Shown here: one piece after another, positions 17,750 through 28,086 of the stretch
Layout: the number at the start of each line of letters is the position of its first letter
Position numbering within the stretch: the first letter of the stretch is position 1
NCBI GenBank assembly: GCA_963816925.1
Contig: CAWFMY010000009.1
Span: 1-64,000, forward strand
Reading direction: 5' to 3'
DNA: 64,000 nt
Source of the DNA: CAIWHR01 sp963816925
GTDB taxonomy: Bacteria > Pseudomonadota > Gammaproteobacteria > Burkholderiales > Casimicrobiaceae
The notes under the pieces: generated by a model
Told to the model about the DNA's origin: nothing
Seen by the model: only the letters and a program-made list of their open reading frames with translations
Databases searched by the model: none
Position numbers and translations under genes: made by a program

Positions 17750-19562
17750 TCACACCAGCGGCGCGACCTTCAGCACCTCTTCCGCGGTCGTGACGCCGGC
17801 GGCGACCTTCATCGCGCCGGAGACGCGCAGCGGTTTCATGCCGTCCTTGAATGCCTGCTCGCGCAGGCGCGCGTCGTCCGTGTCGGCCACGACCAGCTTG
17901 CCGCAGGCCCGGCGTCATCAGCATGATCTCGTAGAGACCGATGCGGCCGCGGAATCCGGTCATTCGGCATTCGAGACAACCGCCCGGCGCCATGACCGTC
18001 GCGGGCTTCTCGGCGCGCCATGGGGCCGTCATCGTCTTCCACGTGTCGTCGTCGGGCGGGTCGCCGGGCTTCTTGCAATGCGGGCACAGCGTGCGCACCA
18101 GACGCTGCGCCATCACGCCCAGCAGCGTCGAGCTCAGGAGGTACGCGGGCATTCCCAGATCGAGCATCCGGGTGACCGCCGTCGGCGCGTCGTTGGTGTG
18201 CAGGGTCGACAGGACGAGGTGGCCGGTCAGCGCGGCCTGCACGGCCATGTCGGCGGTGTCGCGATCGCGGATTTCGCCGACCATGATGATGTCGGGATCC
18301 TGGCGCATCAGCGTGCGCACGCCCGTCGCGAAATCCACGCCGAGCGACGGCTGCACCTGCATCTGGTTGAACGACGGCTCGATCATCTCGATCGGGTCCT
18401 CGACGGTGCACACGTTGACCTCGGGCGCCGCGAGCTGCTTCAGGGACGAGTAGAGCGTGGTCGTCTTGCCCGAGCCCGTCGGGCCCGTGACGAGGATGAT
18501 GCCGTTCGGCTCCTTGATCATCCGCGCCCAGCGCTCTTCGTCGTCCGTCGTGAAGCCCAGCTCCGTGAAATCGCGGACCAGGACTTCGGGCGTAAAGATC
18601 CGCATGACGATCTTCTCGCCGAACGCGGTGGGCATGGTCGAGATCCGCAGCTCGACCTCGTTGCCATCGGGCGTTATGGTCTTGATGCGCCCGTCCTGCG
18701 GACGGCGCTTTTCCACGATCTCCATCCGCGCGAGCAGCTTGATCCGCGAGGTCATGGCGATCAGCACGGGAATGGGGATGGCGTAGACCTGGTGGAGCAC
18801 GCCGTCGATGCGGAAGCGGACGATGCCGGCATCGCGGCGCGGCTCGACGTGGATGTCGGAGGCGCGCTGCTCGAACGCGTACTGCCACAGCCAGTCGACG
18901 ATGTGGACGACGTGGCTGTCGTTGGCGTCGAGCGTGCCCTTCCGGCCCAGCTCGACCAGCTGCTCGAAGCTTCGCGCCAGCGACACCTGGCCTTTGGAGG
19001 TCTCCTGCGCCTTCTTCATCGAGCGCGCAAGCGTGTAGAACTCGCCCAGGAAGCGCCGGATGTCCACCGGATTGGCGAAGACGAACTTCACCTCGAGCTT
19101 GAGGATCTTCTCGAGCTCGTCGGCCCAGGTCCGCATGAACGGCTCGCTGGTGGCGACGGTGAGCGCGCTGCGCGTCACCTCGACCGGCAGGATCCGGTAG
19201 CGCTCGGCATACGCGTTCGACATCGTCTGTGTCACCGCCGTGAGGTCGATCTTCAGCGGGTCGACGTGCAGGTACGGAACGCCGAGCTTGCCGGCGAGCC
19301 ATTCCACCAGCCAGTCGAGCGTGAGCGTCCCGTGCGGAGGCAACGCCGATTTCCACTTCTGGTTGGCAATGTATTCGAGCGGATGGTCGCCGCGCGAACC
19401 GCGCGAGCGAGCGAGGGCGTCCGCATTGGCCGCGAGCACGAGCCCGTCGACGACCATCAGCTTCAGGATGTCTTCGAGGCGCAGGCGACGGTCCTGCGCC
19501 TGGGGCGCGGGCGCCGAATGGGGATTGGCCGCTTGCGTGGCAGCCGGGATAGGTGCGGCCAT
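17750..19562 (-). CDS. GspE/PilB-type secretion or pilus assembly ATPase, frameshifted near the C terminus
   Basis: A cytoplasmic AAA+ motor of type II secretion or type IV pilus systems. The N-terminal MshEN-like domain (residues about 60-180) includes HVDPLKIDLTAVTQTMSNAY. The catalytic core has GPTGSGKTTT (Walker A), VEDPIEM (Asp box), PDIIMVGEIRDRDTADMA (Walker B) and STLHTNDAPTA (His box). Zinc ligands are CPHC and CLEC. After MLMTPGLRQ the frame changes near 17905; the natural ending LVVADTDDARLREQAF to VLKVAPLV then stops at 17750. No other secretion or pilus genes are adjacent, so its partner system is elsewhere. Confidence 0.9.
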
Positions 19563-19586
19563 CCACCTACTCTACACTAGTGGGCT

Positions 19587-20451
19587 ATGCGACCCAATCC
19601 GCCCGCCCCCATGCGCCACGCCCGACCGCACCGAACGACCCGTCGGCGCGTCGTCGCCCTCGCACTGTCGTCGCTGCTCGCGGTGACCGGCACTCGTGCC
19701 GAGGACGTCGACGACGCCTGCCGCCGACCAGGCGCTCATGATGCGGGCAGCCGACATGGCCTATGCGCGCGAGCTCGAACGCGCGCGCGTCAAGCGTTCG
19801 CTCGACGTCAACAAGGACCAAGTCGCCATGGCACGCCGCGTTGCGTCTCCGATGATGGCCTACGCCGCCACGTTCGCGCCTGTCGCCGCGCCGTGGTCGT
19901 GGGCCCTGCATGTCGAAACCCGCGACGAGCCGGTCGCGTATTGCCTTCCCGGCGGCAAGATCATGTTGAGCACCGGGCTCGTCGATCGGATGAAGCTCAC
20001 GCCCGGCGAACTTGCGGTCGTGCTCGCGCATGTGATCGCCCACGCGCTCGCGGGACATGACGCGGCTACGGCCACCGCACGGCTCGCCGCCCTGCCCTTC
20101 GCCCCCGATCCGAATCGCCGCATCCTGCAACTTGCCGACATCCTCGGCAAGGTCATGCTGAACGACGCGCACGACAAGGAGACCGAACGCGAGACCGACG
20201 CGATGGCGCTCGAGTTCATGGCGCGCGCCGGCGTGGATCCCGAGCCCGCCGTCGAGACCTGGCGCAAGATCGCCCGCGCCGGCGGCGCGACGCCGCCCGG
20301 GTTCCTTGCACTGCACCCGACCTGGCCCGGGCGAATCGACGAAATCGAAGCCCAGATTGCGCCGATACTGCCGCTATTCGAGCAGGCGAAGGCGGAAATC
20401 GCGGCACGGCCGCGCCAGCCGCCGGTCAGGACCCGGCCGGGGCTCAACTGA
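19587..20451 (+). CDS. M48-like (Oma1/BepA type) metalloprotease homologue lacking the catalytic Glu, frameshifted
   Basis: A signal peptide (RRRVVALALSSLLAVTGTRA) is in frame 3, then a frame change near 19720 leads to the body (TPAADQALMMRAADMAYARE). The M48 landmarks GGKIMLSTGLVDRM, a zinc-site region and ETERETDAMALEFMARAGVDP follow, with HPTWPGRIDEIEAQI near the end. The signature HExxH is HVIAH at 20029-20043: both His are kept but the catalytic Glu codon is GTG. If real, this is a pseudoprotease; a single A-to-T error would also explain it. Start 19587 or ATG 19611. It is divergent from the GspE-like gene by only 24 bp. Confidence 0.8.
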
Positions 20452-20475
20452 CGCCACCGATGTCGCGGCGGCGGA

Positions 20476-21660
20476 TCAGGCTGCCGGCGACTCGGGCACC
20501 TGGAAGACCTCGCGCAGGTAGGCGACGTACGACGGATCGTAGCCCATTGTCTTCGAGGGCTCGTCGCTGATCTTGGCCACCGGCTGGCCGTTGCAGCGGG
20601 TCATCTTGATCACGATCTGGAGTGGATCGAATCCGACGTCGTTGGTGAGGTTCGTCCCGATGCCGAACGCCGTGTGCATGCGCCCGCGGAAGAACTCGAA
20701 CAGCCGGATCGCGAGCGGCACGTTGAGGCTGTCGGAGAACACCATCGTCTTCGAGCGCGGGTCGATGCGCATCTTCTGGTAATGCGCGATGAGCTTCTCT
20801 CCCCACTCGAAGGGATCGCCGGAGTCGTGGCGCACGCCGTCGAAGAGCTTGCAGAAGAAGAGGTCGAAGTCGCGCAGGAACGCATCCATCCCGCAGACGT
20901 CCGACAGCGCGATCCCGAGGTCGCCGCGGTATTCGCGCGCCCACATGTTGAATGCGAACACCTGCGAGTCGCGCAAGCGCGGGCCCACCGCCTGGCAGGC
21001 CTGCAGGTATTCGTGCGCCATCGTGCCGAGCGGCGTCAGGCCGTGGCGCCGCGCGAGGTCGACGTTGCTCGTTCCGACGAACTTCGCGCCGATGCCCTCC
21101 TGCAACGTCTGCACGACCTCTTCCTGCCATGACCTCGAGAACCGCCGCCGCGTTCCGTAGTCGGCGATGCGGAACTCGGGATCGGCAACGCCGTTGATCA
21201 ACCCGATCTTGGCGGCGAGGCGCCGGCGCCCCTCCTCCAGCGGCGCGCCCGGCTGCGTGTTGCGGAAGTAGACCTCGCTGACGATCGAGAGCACGGGCAC
21301 TTCGAACAGGATCGTGTGCAGCCACGGCCCCCGGATCGAGATGTCGATTTCGCGGCCCGGCCCCGCGATCGGCTCGATCGAGATGAACCGCTCGTCCAGC
21401 TGGAAAAGGCCGAGCAGGTCGACGAAGTCGCTCTTCATGAAGCGCCAGCTGCGCAGGTAGTCGAGCTCCTCCTTGCGGAACCGCACGCCGCACAGCGCAC
21501 GGACCTCGTCGCGGATCTCGTCGACGTAGGGCTTGAGGTCCACGCCTTCGCTGCGGCATTTGAACCGGTATTCGACCTGCGCGCCCGGAAAGTGATGCAG
21601 GACCACCTGCATCATCGTGAACTTGTAGAGGTCGGTGTCGAGTAGCGACTGGATGATCAT
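20476..21660 (-). CDS. pncB: Nicotinate phosphoribosyltransferase
   Basis: A Preiss-Handler NAD salvage enzyme converting nicotinate, PRPP and ATP to nicotinate mononucleotide. The 394-aa protein matches the family in length. It starts MIIQSLLDTDLYKFTMMQ, with YRFKCRSEGVDL, IADYGTRRRFSRSWQ around the phosphoacceptor region, FVGTSNVDLARRHGL, GTMAHEYLQACQAV, and ALSDVCGMDAFLRDFD. RHDSGDPFEWGEKL and GIGTNLTNDVG follow in the phosphate-binding barrel. It sits between an M48-like gene (convergent) and an MFS transporter in the same direction. Confidence 0.96.
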   Translation of the reverse strand: MIIQSLLDTDLYKFTMMQVVLHHFPGAQVEYRFKCRSEGVDLKPYVDEIRDEVRALCGVRFRKEELDYLRSWRFMKSDFVDLLGLFQLDERFISIEPIAGPGREIDISIRGPWLHTILFEVPVLSIVSEVYFRNTQPGAPLEEGRRRLAAKIGLINGVADPEFRIADYGTRRRFSRSWQEEVVQTLQEGIGAKFVGTSNVDLARRHGLTPLGTMAHEYLQACQAVGPRLRDSQVFAFNMWAREYRGDLGIALSDVCGMDAFLRDFDLFFCKLFDGVRHDSGDPFEWGEKLIAHYQKMRIDPRSKTMVFSDSLNVPLAIRLFEFFRGRMHTAFGIGTNLTNDVGFDPLQIVIKMTRCNGQPVAKISDEPSKTMGYDPSYVAYLREVFQVPESPAA

Positions 21661-21687
21661 GCCGGAGGGCGCCGAGTTTCGCGGATG

Positions 21688-22962
21688 TTACCCGTTAGCA
21701 CCGGGCGGAGCCACGTCCACCGCGCCGCCGGTCCGGACGCCGACGTCCACGATCCGGATGCGGCTCGCGAGCCAGATCGCCGCAATCGTGGAGATTGCCG
21801 CGATCCAACCGACGGTTCCGTAGTGGGTGAGCTTGCCGTCGGGGGCCTGTCCGATGATGAGACCGGCGGTCAGCGCGGCGAGGCCCGCGCCCAATTGCTG
21901 GATCGAGGCGTTGAAGCTCATGAACGAGCCGCGCAGCCGCGGCTCGGCGCTGCCCGAGATCAGCGCCATGCCGGGGCCGAAGCGGCCGGTGACGAACACG
22001 AAAAACAGCACCGCGCACGCCACGACGACCGCGAGCGGAACGGGACGGAGGTGCGTCGTGATGAGGATCGGCGCGATCGACACCACGCCGACGATGCCGA
22101 ATACGCGCTTCTTGCCGTAGCGATCGGCGAGCCGGCCGATGAGCGGCGACGTGACGAGCGTGGCGAGGCCGCCCGCGAAGTACATGAGCGGCAGGTCGAC
22201 TTCCGCAAGCCCGACGTTGGCGACGTTGTAGGGCGCGATGAACGGAATCACCGTGAATCCCGCGAACATCAGCACGACGGTAAAGGCAAACGCCCGCAGG
22301 TGATTGCGCACGCCGAAGATGGCGCGCAACTGCTCGACGGGTTGTCGACGCACGGCGTGCGCGAGGTGCCCGGTGATCGGCGGAAGCAGCCGGGACGCCG
22401 CGATGGCGACGATGACGCTCAACGCGGCGAGCGCGAGGAAGGGCACGCGCCATGTCGAATGCGCGGCGATCCACAGGCCGGCTGGCAAGCCGGCGACCGC
22501 GGCAAACGAGAATGCGGTGGCCACGATACCGGTGGCCGTCGCCCGTCGCGCGAACGGGACCAGGTCCGCGACGATCGCGAGCACGAGTCCGCCGATGACC
22601 CCGCCGAATGCGCCGGCGACGATCCGCGCCGCAAGCAGCAGCGGGTAGTTGGGCGCAAGGCCGCACAGCGCGGTCGCGACGATGAACCCGCCGTAGAGGA
22701 AGAGCAACACGCGCTTGTGGTCGAAATGATCGATCCAGAACGCGGCGACGAAGCCGCTGGCCGCGGCCGCGAACGTGTACGAGGAAATGAGGATGCTGAA
22801 CTGCCGCGGGCCGACTTCGAGGATCCGCATGAGCTGCGGGCCGAGCGGCATCATGATCATGAAATCGACGATATGCGTGAACTGCACCGCCGCGAGCGTG
22901 AGCAGCAGCGCGAGTTCGCTGGACGCGTGGCGCCGCGGAGTGCCGGGTTCGGGCAAAGGCAA
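21688..22962 (-). CDS. MFS transporter
   Basis: The 424-aa inner-membrane protein has about 12 predicted helices in two halves. Features are a first helix ALLLTLAAVQFTHIVDFMIM with an acidic residue in the helix, the motif-A-like DHFDHKRVLLFLYGGF, and GGVIGGLVLAIVADLVP. The second half has GRLADRYGKKRVFGIVG, an MFS motif-A copy. The pattern (MMPLGPQLMRIL near the start) is like sugar-efflux/AraJ-type and DHA1 carriers. The substrate cannot be told from sequence. It ends 28 bp before pncB, so the two may be co-transcribed; a role in nicotinate uptake is only a guess. Confidence 0.85.
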   Translation of the reverse strand: MPLPEPGTPRRHASSELALLLTLAAVQFTHIVDFMIMMPLGPQLMRILEVGPRQFSILISSYTFAAAASGFVAAFWIDHFDHKRVLLFLYGGFIVATALCGLAPNYPLLLAARIVAGAFGGVIGGLVLAIVADLVPFARRATATGIVATAFSFAAVAGLPAGLWIAAHSTWRVPFLALAALSVIVAIAASRLLPPITGHLAHAVRRQPVEQLRAIFGVRNHLRAFAFTVVLMFAGFTVIPFIAPYNVANVGLAEVDLPLMYFAGGLATLVTSPLIGRLADRYGKKRVFGIVGVVSIAPILITTHLRPVPLAVVVACAVLFFVFVTGRFGPGMALISGSAEPRLRGSFMSFNASIQQLGAGLAALTAGLIIGQAPDGKLTHYGTVGWIAAISTIAAIWLASRIRIVDVGVRTGGAVDVAPPGANG

Positions 22963-23144
22963 GTCGGTAGGGGTTTGCTGCGATCGCGGCCGGGCGAGGG
23001 AGCGGCGCCTGGTGCGCCCGCGAGGCGTCCGAAGATCGCGAGGCCGGCCAATATAGCACGCGCCCCCGCCTCGCCCGAGCGCCCAAGGTAGCGCCGGAAC
23101 CCCGGTGCGGCTATGATCTGGCGGCCCCCTCCCGGTGCAAAGCC

Positions 23145-24123
23145 ATGCTCGTCAATTGCGTCGCATATCAGAACGGCCGCAAGCTCGGCGACATCCACGT
23201 CGAGGACATCAGCGAATACGTGTCCCGGCCGGATTGCTTCGTCTGGGTTGCCCTGTTCGAGCCGAGCGATGCGGAGCTCGACCAGATGCAGGAGGAATTC
23301 GGGCTGCATCCGCTTGCCGTCGAGGACGCGCGCCACGGTCATCAGCGCCCGAAGATCGAGGAATTCGAGGAATCGCTGTTCGCCGTGCTGCAGACGGTCG
23401 AGCACGCGCCGGAGGGCACCGACGAACCGCTGCGCGTCGGCGAGGTCGCGATATTCGTGGGGTCGAACTACATACTTTCGGTGCGCTTGCGGACCGAGCA
23501 GGGGATTCACCGAAGTCCGTGCGCGCACCGAGCGTGAGCCCGACCTCCTTCGGCACGGATCCGGCTACGTGTTTTACGCGCTCGCCGACACCATCGTCGA
23601 TCGTTACTTTCCGGTCCTCGACGCGCTCGAATCGGACCTGGAAAAGATCGAGGAGCAGATCTTCGTCCGCAATTCCGCCCGCTCGAACATCGAGGCGCTC
23701 TACGCGCTGAAGCAGCAGTTGATGGTGCTGAAGCATGTGGTGGACCCCTCGATCGAGGTCATCGGCAAGCTCTACGGCGGACGGGTGCCGCAGGTCTGCA
23801 CGGGACTGCAGGAATATTTCCGCGACGTCTACGATCACCTGACGCGGATCCACGCGTCGATCGAGGCGATCCGCGAAATGCTGGCCACGGCCATCCAGGT
23901 GAACCTCGGCATGATCAATCTCAACGAGACCGAGGTGACGAAAAAGCTCGCGGGGTGGGCGGCGCTGATCGGCGTGCCGACGGCGATCGCCGGCATCTAC
24001 GGCATGAATTTCAAGAACATGCCGGAACTGGAATGGGCACACGGCTACTACATGGCGCTCGCGGTCATGTTCGGCATCGACGTCGCGCTGTACGTCTGGT
24101 TCAAGAAGATCCGCTGGCTGTAG
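23145..24123 (+). CDS. corA: CorA family magnesium/cobalt transporter, frameshifted
   Basis: A pentameric divalent-cation channel of the inner membrane. ATG 23145 opens MLVNCVAYQNGRKLG, then PLAVEDARHGHQRPKIEEFE, a standard CorA cytoplasmic segment. Near 23505 the frame moves from 3 to 1 (TEQG then FTEVRARTE). The rest reads through to two C-terminal helices with the selectivity motif YGMNF (in AIAGIYGMNFKNMPE) and a final KKIRWL. The indel sits at a GGGG run, typical of a sequencing error; the protein is otherwise intact at about 325 aa. Confidence 0.93.
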
Positions 24124-24242
24124 GCGCGCATCCATCGCGGCGCGACAAACCGGTTCGTCCTCGTTGCGCCGGCGACGCCATTGGTTCATAATTTTATCGC
24201 TTTTGCGCCGCCCTTCCACGGGCGCTTCCACGAGACTCGTTC

Positions 24243-26754
24243 ATGAACTTTCGATGCCACGCAGCGTCTGCTGCTCGCCGCCTCCCTGTTGCTGATCACC
24301 GCGCTCCCGGCGACGGCGCAGCAGGTCACCGGCGTGCTGGGTTCGCCTAGCGCAACCACTACGGTCAGTCCGAAACAGCTGCCGCCGCCTGACCCGCACT
24401 TCGGCGGCGTCATCAAGGACGACGCCCTGCAGTCCAAGTTCTGGTGGGCGCCGCGCATCGTGCCGCCGAAAGGCGCGCCCAACGTCCTGCTGATCATCAC
24501 CGACGATGCGGGCTTTGGCGTGCCCAGCACCTTCGGCGGCGTCATCCCCACGCCGACAATGGATCGAATCGCCAAGGAAGGCCTGCGCTACAACCGGGTG
24601 TTCTCCACGGCGCTGTGCTCGCCGACACGGGCGGCCCTCATCACCGGGCGCAATCACCATTCGGCGGGCTTCGGCGTGATCTCCGAGCAGTCCACGGGCT
24701 TCCCCGGCTACAACAGCATCATCGGCAAGGACAAGGCGACCATCGGCCGCATGCTGCTCGACAACGGGTACTCGACGGCGTGGTTCGGCAAGGATCACAA
24801 CACGCCGGCGTTCGCGGCGAGCCAGGTCGGGCCATTCGACCAGTGGCCGACGGGGATGGGCTTCGAGTACTTCTACGGCTTCGTCGGCGGCGACGCCAAC
24901 CAGTGGGAGCCGAACCTCTTTCGCAATACCACGCAGATCTATCCGTTCCTGGGCAAGCCTGGCTGGAATCTCATCACGGGCATGGCCGATGACGCGATCG
25001 ACTACATGACGCGGATCCACCAGACCGATCCGTCGAAGCCGATCTTCATCAAATACGCGCCCGGCGCCACGCACGCGCCGCACCATCCGACCAAGGAGTG
25101 GGTCGACAGGATCGCCGCGATGCACCTGTTCGACGACGGCTACGAAAAGGTGCGCGAGCGCATCTTCGAGAACCAGAAGAAGCTCGGCGTGATCCCAAAG
25201 GACGCCAAGCTCGCGCCGTGGCCGAAGGAGATGCTGAAGCCGTGGGACCAGCTGACGGCCGACGAGAAGAAGCTCTTTCTCAGGCAGGTCGACGTCTTCG
25301 CCGCCTACGCGGCCTATAGCGACGCCGAGATCGGTCGCGTGATCCAGGCCTTCCAGGACTTGGGCAAGCTCGACAACACCCTGATCATCTACATCAACGG
25401 CGACAACGGCACGAGCGCCGAAGGCGGGCCGCTCGGCACGCCGAACGAAGTCGCGTTCTTCAACGGCGTCAACATGCTGCCCGCCGAAGTACAGCTCAAG
25501 TGGTACGACGTGTGGGGCACCGAGCAAACCTACAACCACATGTCGGCCGGCTGGTCGTGGGCCTTCGACACGCCATTCGACTGGTTCAAGCAGAATGCCT
25601 CGCGGCTCGGCGGCATCAATCAGAACATGGTGGTGTCGTGGCCTGCGCGCATCAAGGACAAGGGCAGCCTGCGCGAACAGTTCATTCACGTGATCGACGT
25701 CGTGCCGACGATCCTCGAGGCCGCCGGGATCAAGGCGCCCGAGATGATCGACGGGATCAAGCAGGCACCGATCGAGGGCACGAGCTTCGCTTATACGTTC
25801 GATGCGGCCAATGCCAAGGTGGCTTCGCACCACAAGAGGCAGTACTTCGAGATGATGGGCCAGTGGGCGCTCTACGAAGACGGCTGGATGCTGAGCACGA
25901 AGGTCAACCGCGCACCCTGGGAGGCATTCGGTCCGGCCAACCCCGACCCGCTGAACAACCAGGTGTTCCAGCTGTACGATCTGACCAGGGATTTCAGCCA
26001 GACGCAGGATGTCGCGGCACAGCACCCGGCGAAGGTGAAGGAGATGCGCCAGCAGTTCGTCGCCGAGGCCAGGAAATACCAGGTTTTCCCGCTGGACGCC
26101 TCGGTGGCGGCGCGTCTCGTGGCGCCACGTCCCAACATCACGGCGGGCCGCAGCGAGTTTGTCTACACGCGTCCGATGACCGGCCTGCCTCAGGGCGACT
26201 CGCCAAACATCCTGAACGCGTCTTACAACTTCACGGCGGATATCGAAGTGCCGCAGGGTGGCGCCGACGGCATGATCGTGACGTCCGGCGGCCGCTTCGC
26301 CGGCTACGGCTTTTACCTGCTCAAGGGCAAGCCGGTGTGGCTGTGGAACATGGTCGACCTCGAGCGAATCAAGTGGGAAGGCCCCGATGCGCTGACGCCG
26401 GGCAAGCACACGGTCGAGTTCGATTTCAAGTATGACGGGCTTGGCGCGGGCACCCTGGCCTTCAACAATTTCAGCGGCCTCGGCCGCCCCGGTGTTGGCG
26501 CCCTCAAGGTGGACGGCAAGATCGTCGACACCAAGACGATGCCGAAGACGATCCCGATGATCTTGCAATGGGACGAAAGCTTCGACATCGGATCCGACAC
26601 GCTGACAGGCGTGAACGACGCCGATTACACACCGCCATTCCCCCTTTCAGCCAAGCTCAACAAGCTGACGATAAAGGTCGACCGGCCGCAGTTGTCGCCG
26701 GAGGACGTCAAGAAGCTCGAAGCAGCCATGCGCAACAACAAGATGAGCGAGTAG
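24243..26754 (+). CDS. Arylsulfatase (type I, formylglycine-dependent), exported, frameshift at the start
   Basis: A large (about 835 aa) exported sulfatase. The metal site is LLIITDDAGFG, and the catalytic C-x-P-x-R motif is ALCSPTRAALITGRNHHS, where Cys would become formylglycine. It is therefore predicted to need a formylglycine-generating enzyme, not seen in the window. Later landmarks are AWFGKDHNTPAF, HAPHHPTKEW, and YINGDNGTSAEGG; a C-terminal region of about 200 aa (FTADIEVPQGGADGMIVTSG) is beta-sandwich-like. ATG 24243 plus one extra T near 24249 restores the signal peptide RLLLAASLLLITALPATAQQ. It heads a four-gene cassette. Substrate (sulfate ester) unknown. Confidence 0.92.
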
Positions 26755-26841
26755 CCGCATCTCGACGGGAATCGTGGCCAGGGGCGCGGGTCTCTCCGCG
26801 CTCATTCCCGGCCTGAACGAATCAATCGATTGGAGAACTCC

Positions 26842-27132
26842 ATGAACAAGCGTTACCGACTCTTCGCCGCATCCACAGCCATTCTCGTCGTCGCCGGCAT
26901 TGCCTACGCGCAGCAGTATCCGGTGATGGATGCCGTCGCCAACAAGGTGGTCCAGAAATACCAGTCGGCCAGCTGCGAGCAGTTGTGGCAGCAGAAGGGC
27001 CAGCCCAAATCGCCGGAAGAACAGCGCGTGATCGGCTTCCTGAAGAGCGACCCGCAGATGCGTACGGCGTTCCTGAACAAGGTCTCCGGGCCCATCGTCA
27101 ACAAGATGTTCGAGTGCGGGATGATTCCGTAA
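26842..27132 (+). CDS. Small secreted protein of the sulfatase cassette, unknown function
   Basis: The 96-aa protein has a signal peptide (LFAASTAILVVAGIAYA). The start at ATG 26842 is supported by GGAG 7 nt upstream. The mature part is helical, with AVANKVVQKYQSASCEQLWQ and KMFECGMIP. It has two cysteines, perhaps a disulfide, and a conserved-looking SPEEQRVIGFLKSDPQMRTAF segment. It lies 87 bp after the sulfatase and 37 bp before the DUF2092 gene. Because it is exported next to an exported sulfatase, an accessory or chaperone role is a reasonable guess, no more. Confidence 0.75.
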   Translation: MNKRYRLFAASTAILVVAGIAYAQQYPVMDAVANKVVQKYQSASCEQLWQQKGQPKSPEEQRVIGFLKSDPQMRTAFLNKVSGPIVNKMFECGMIP

Positions 27133-27169
27133 CTCGCCGACGCCGGAACCCCGGCCCTTGGAGAATGCA

Positions 27170-28072
27170 ATGATTGTTACCCACCTCGTGGGCCGCATCG
27201 CCGCGCTACTGTTGGGGGTGTTGATTGCGGCAGGTGTCGCCGCGCAGACACCACCGCCGGCCACGAAACCGGCAGCGCCAGCCAAGGCGGCCAAGCCCGC
27301 CAAAAAGGCGGCCGCGCCGGAATTCAAGCTGATCCTCGAGCCGCGGGCGATGGAGTTGCTCAAGGCCACGAGCGCGACGCTCGCCGCCGCCAAGTCGATG
27401 TCGTTCACGGCGACGGTGGGCTACGAGTACCCGAGCAAGCTGGGACCGCCCATCGTCTACACGACACGGTTCGACGTGACGATGCAGCGGCCCGACAAGC
27501 TCAGGATAATTTCCCCCGGTGACGGACCGTCGTCGGAGTTCTACTACGACGGCAGGACGATGACGGCGTATGCGCCGGTGGAGAACCTCGCCGCCGTGGC
27601 GCCGGCTCCGCCGACGATCGACGAAATGCTCGCGGCCGCATTCAAGGACGCGGCAATCTTCTTTCCCTTCGAGGACCTGCTCGCGGCGGACCCGTATGCG
27701 GCCTTGACCGATGGCGGGATCCTCGCGTTCTACATCGGCCAGTCCAATCAGGTCGGAGGTGTTACGACCAATATGCTGGCGTGGGCGAACAAGGATGTCT
27801 TCCTGCAGATCTGGATCGGCGCCGAGGACAAGCTGCCGCGCCGCATTCGCGCGATGTATGCCGCGGACCCGCTGGCGCTTCACCACGAACTTGAGTTGTC
27901 AAACTGGAAACTGGACCCGGTAGTGCCTGCGGACGCGTTCGCTTCACCAAAGGTGGCGACGGCGGGGCGCATGACGTTCGCCGCGCCCGCGCCGGCACCC
28001 AAGGGCGTCAGACCCATGACGGCTGGCAAATCGGCTCCAGCCCCTGCCAAGGCGCCTGCCAAAACCAACTGA
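27170..28072 (+). CDS. DUF2092 domain protein (LolA-like fold predicted), exported
   Basis: The 300-aa protein has a signal peptide (RIAALLLGVLIAAGVAAQT) and an Ala/Pro/Lys-rich linker to about residue 50. The DUF2092 domain follows: ALRAM-like EPRAMELLKATSATLAAAKS, TRFDVTMQRPDKLRIISPGD, FYYDGRTMTAYAPVENLAAV, and IFFPFEDLLAADPY. DUF2092 proteins resemble outer-membrane lipoprotein carriers in predicted fold. The tail is again Pro/Ala/Lys-rich. ATG 27170 has GGAG upstream. It is the third gene of the sulfatase cassette and is likely periplasmic. Confidence 0.85.
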   Translation: MIVTHLVGRIAALLLGVLIAAGVAAQTPPPATKPAAPAKAAKPAKKAAAPEFKLILEPRAMELLKATSATLAAAKSMSFTATVGYEYPSKLGPPIVYTTRFDVTMQRPDKLRIISPGDGPSSEFYYDGRTMTAYAPVENLAAVAPAPPTIDEMLAAAFKDAAIFFPFEDLLAADPYAALTDGGILAFYIGQSNQVGGVTTNMLAWANKDVFLQIWIGAEDKLPRRIRAMYAADPLALHHELELSNWKLDPVVPADAFASPKVATAGRMTFAAPAPAPKGVRPMTAGKSAPAPAKAPAKTN

Positions 28073-28086
28073 CATGAGGTAAACAC

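Noticed and set aside
17514..19580. 688-aa open frame on the plus strand
   Set aside because: Antisense to the well-supported GspE-like ATPase; composition is Arg/His/Leu-rich as expected of high-GC shadows.
24241..26568. 775-aa open frame on the minus strand
   Set aside because: Exactly opposite the arylsulfatase, no domain features, no ribosome-binding site.
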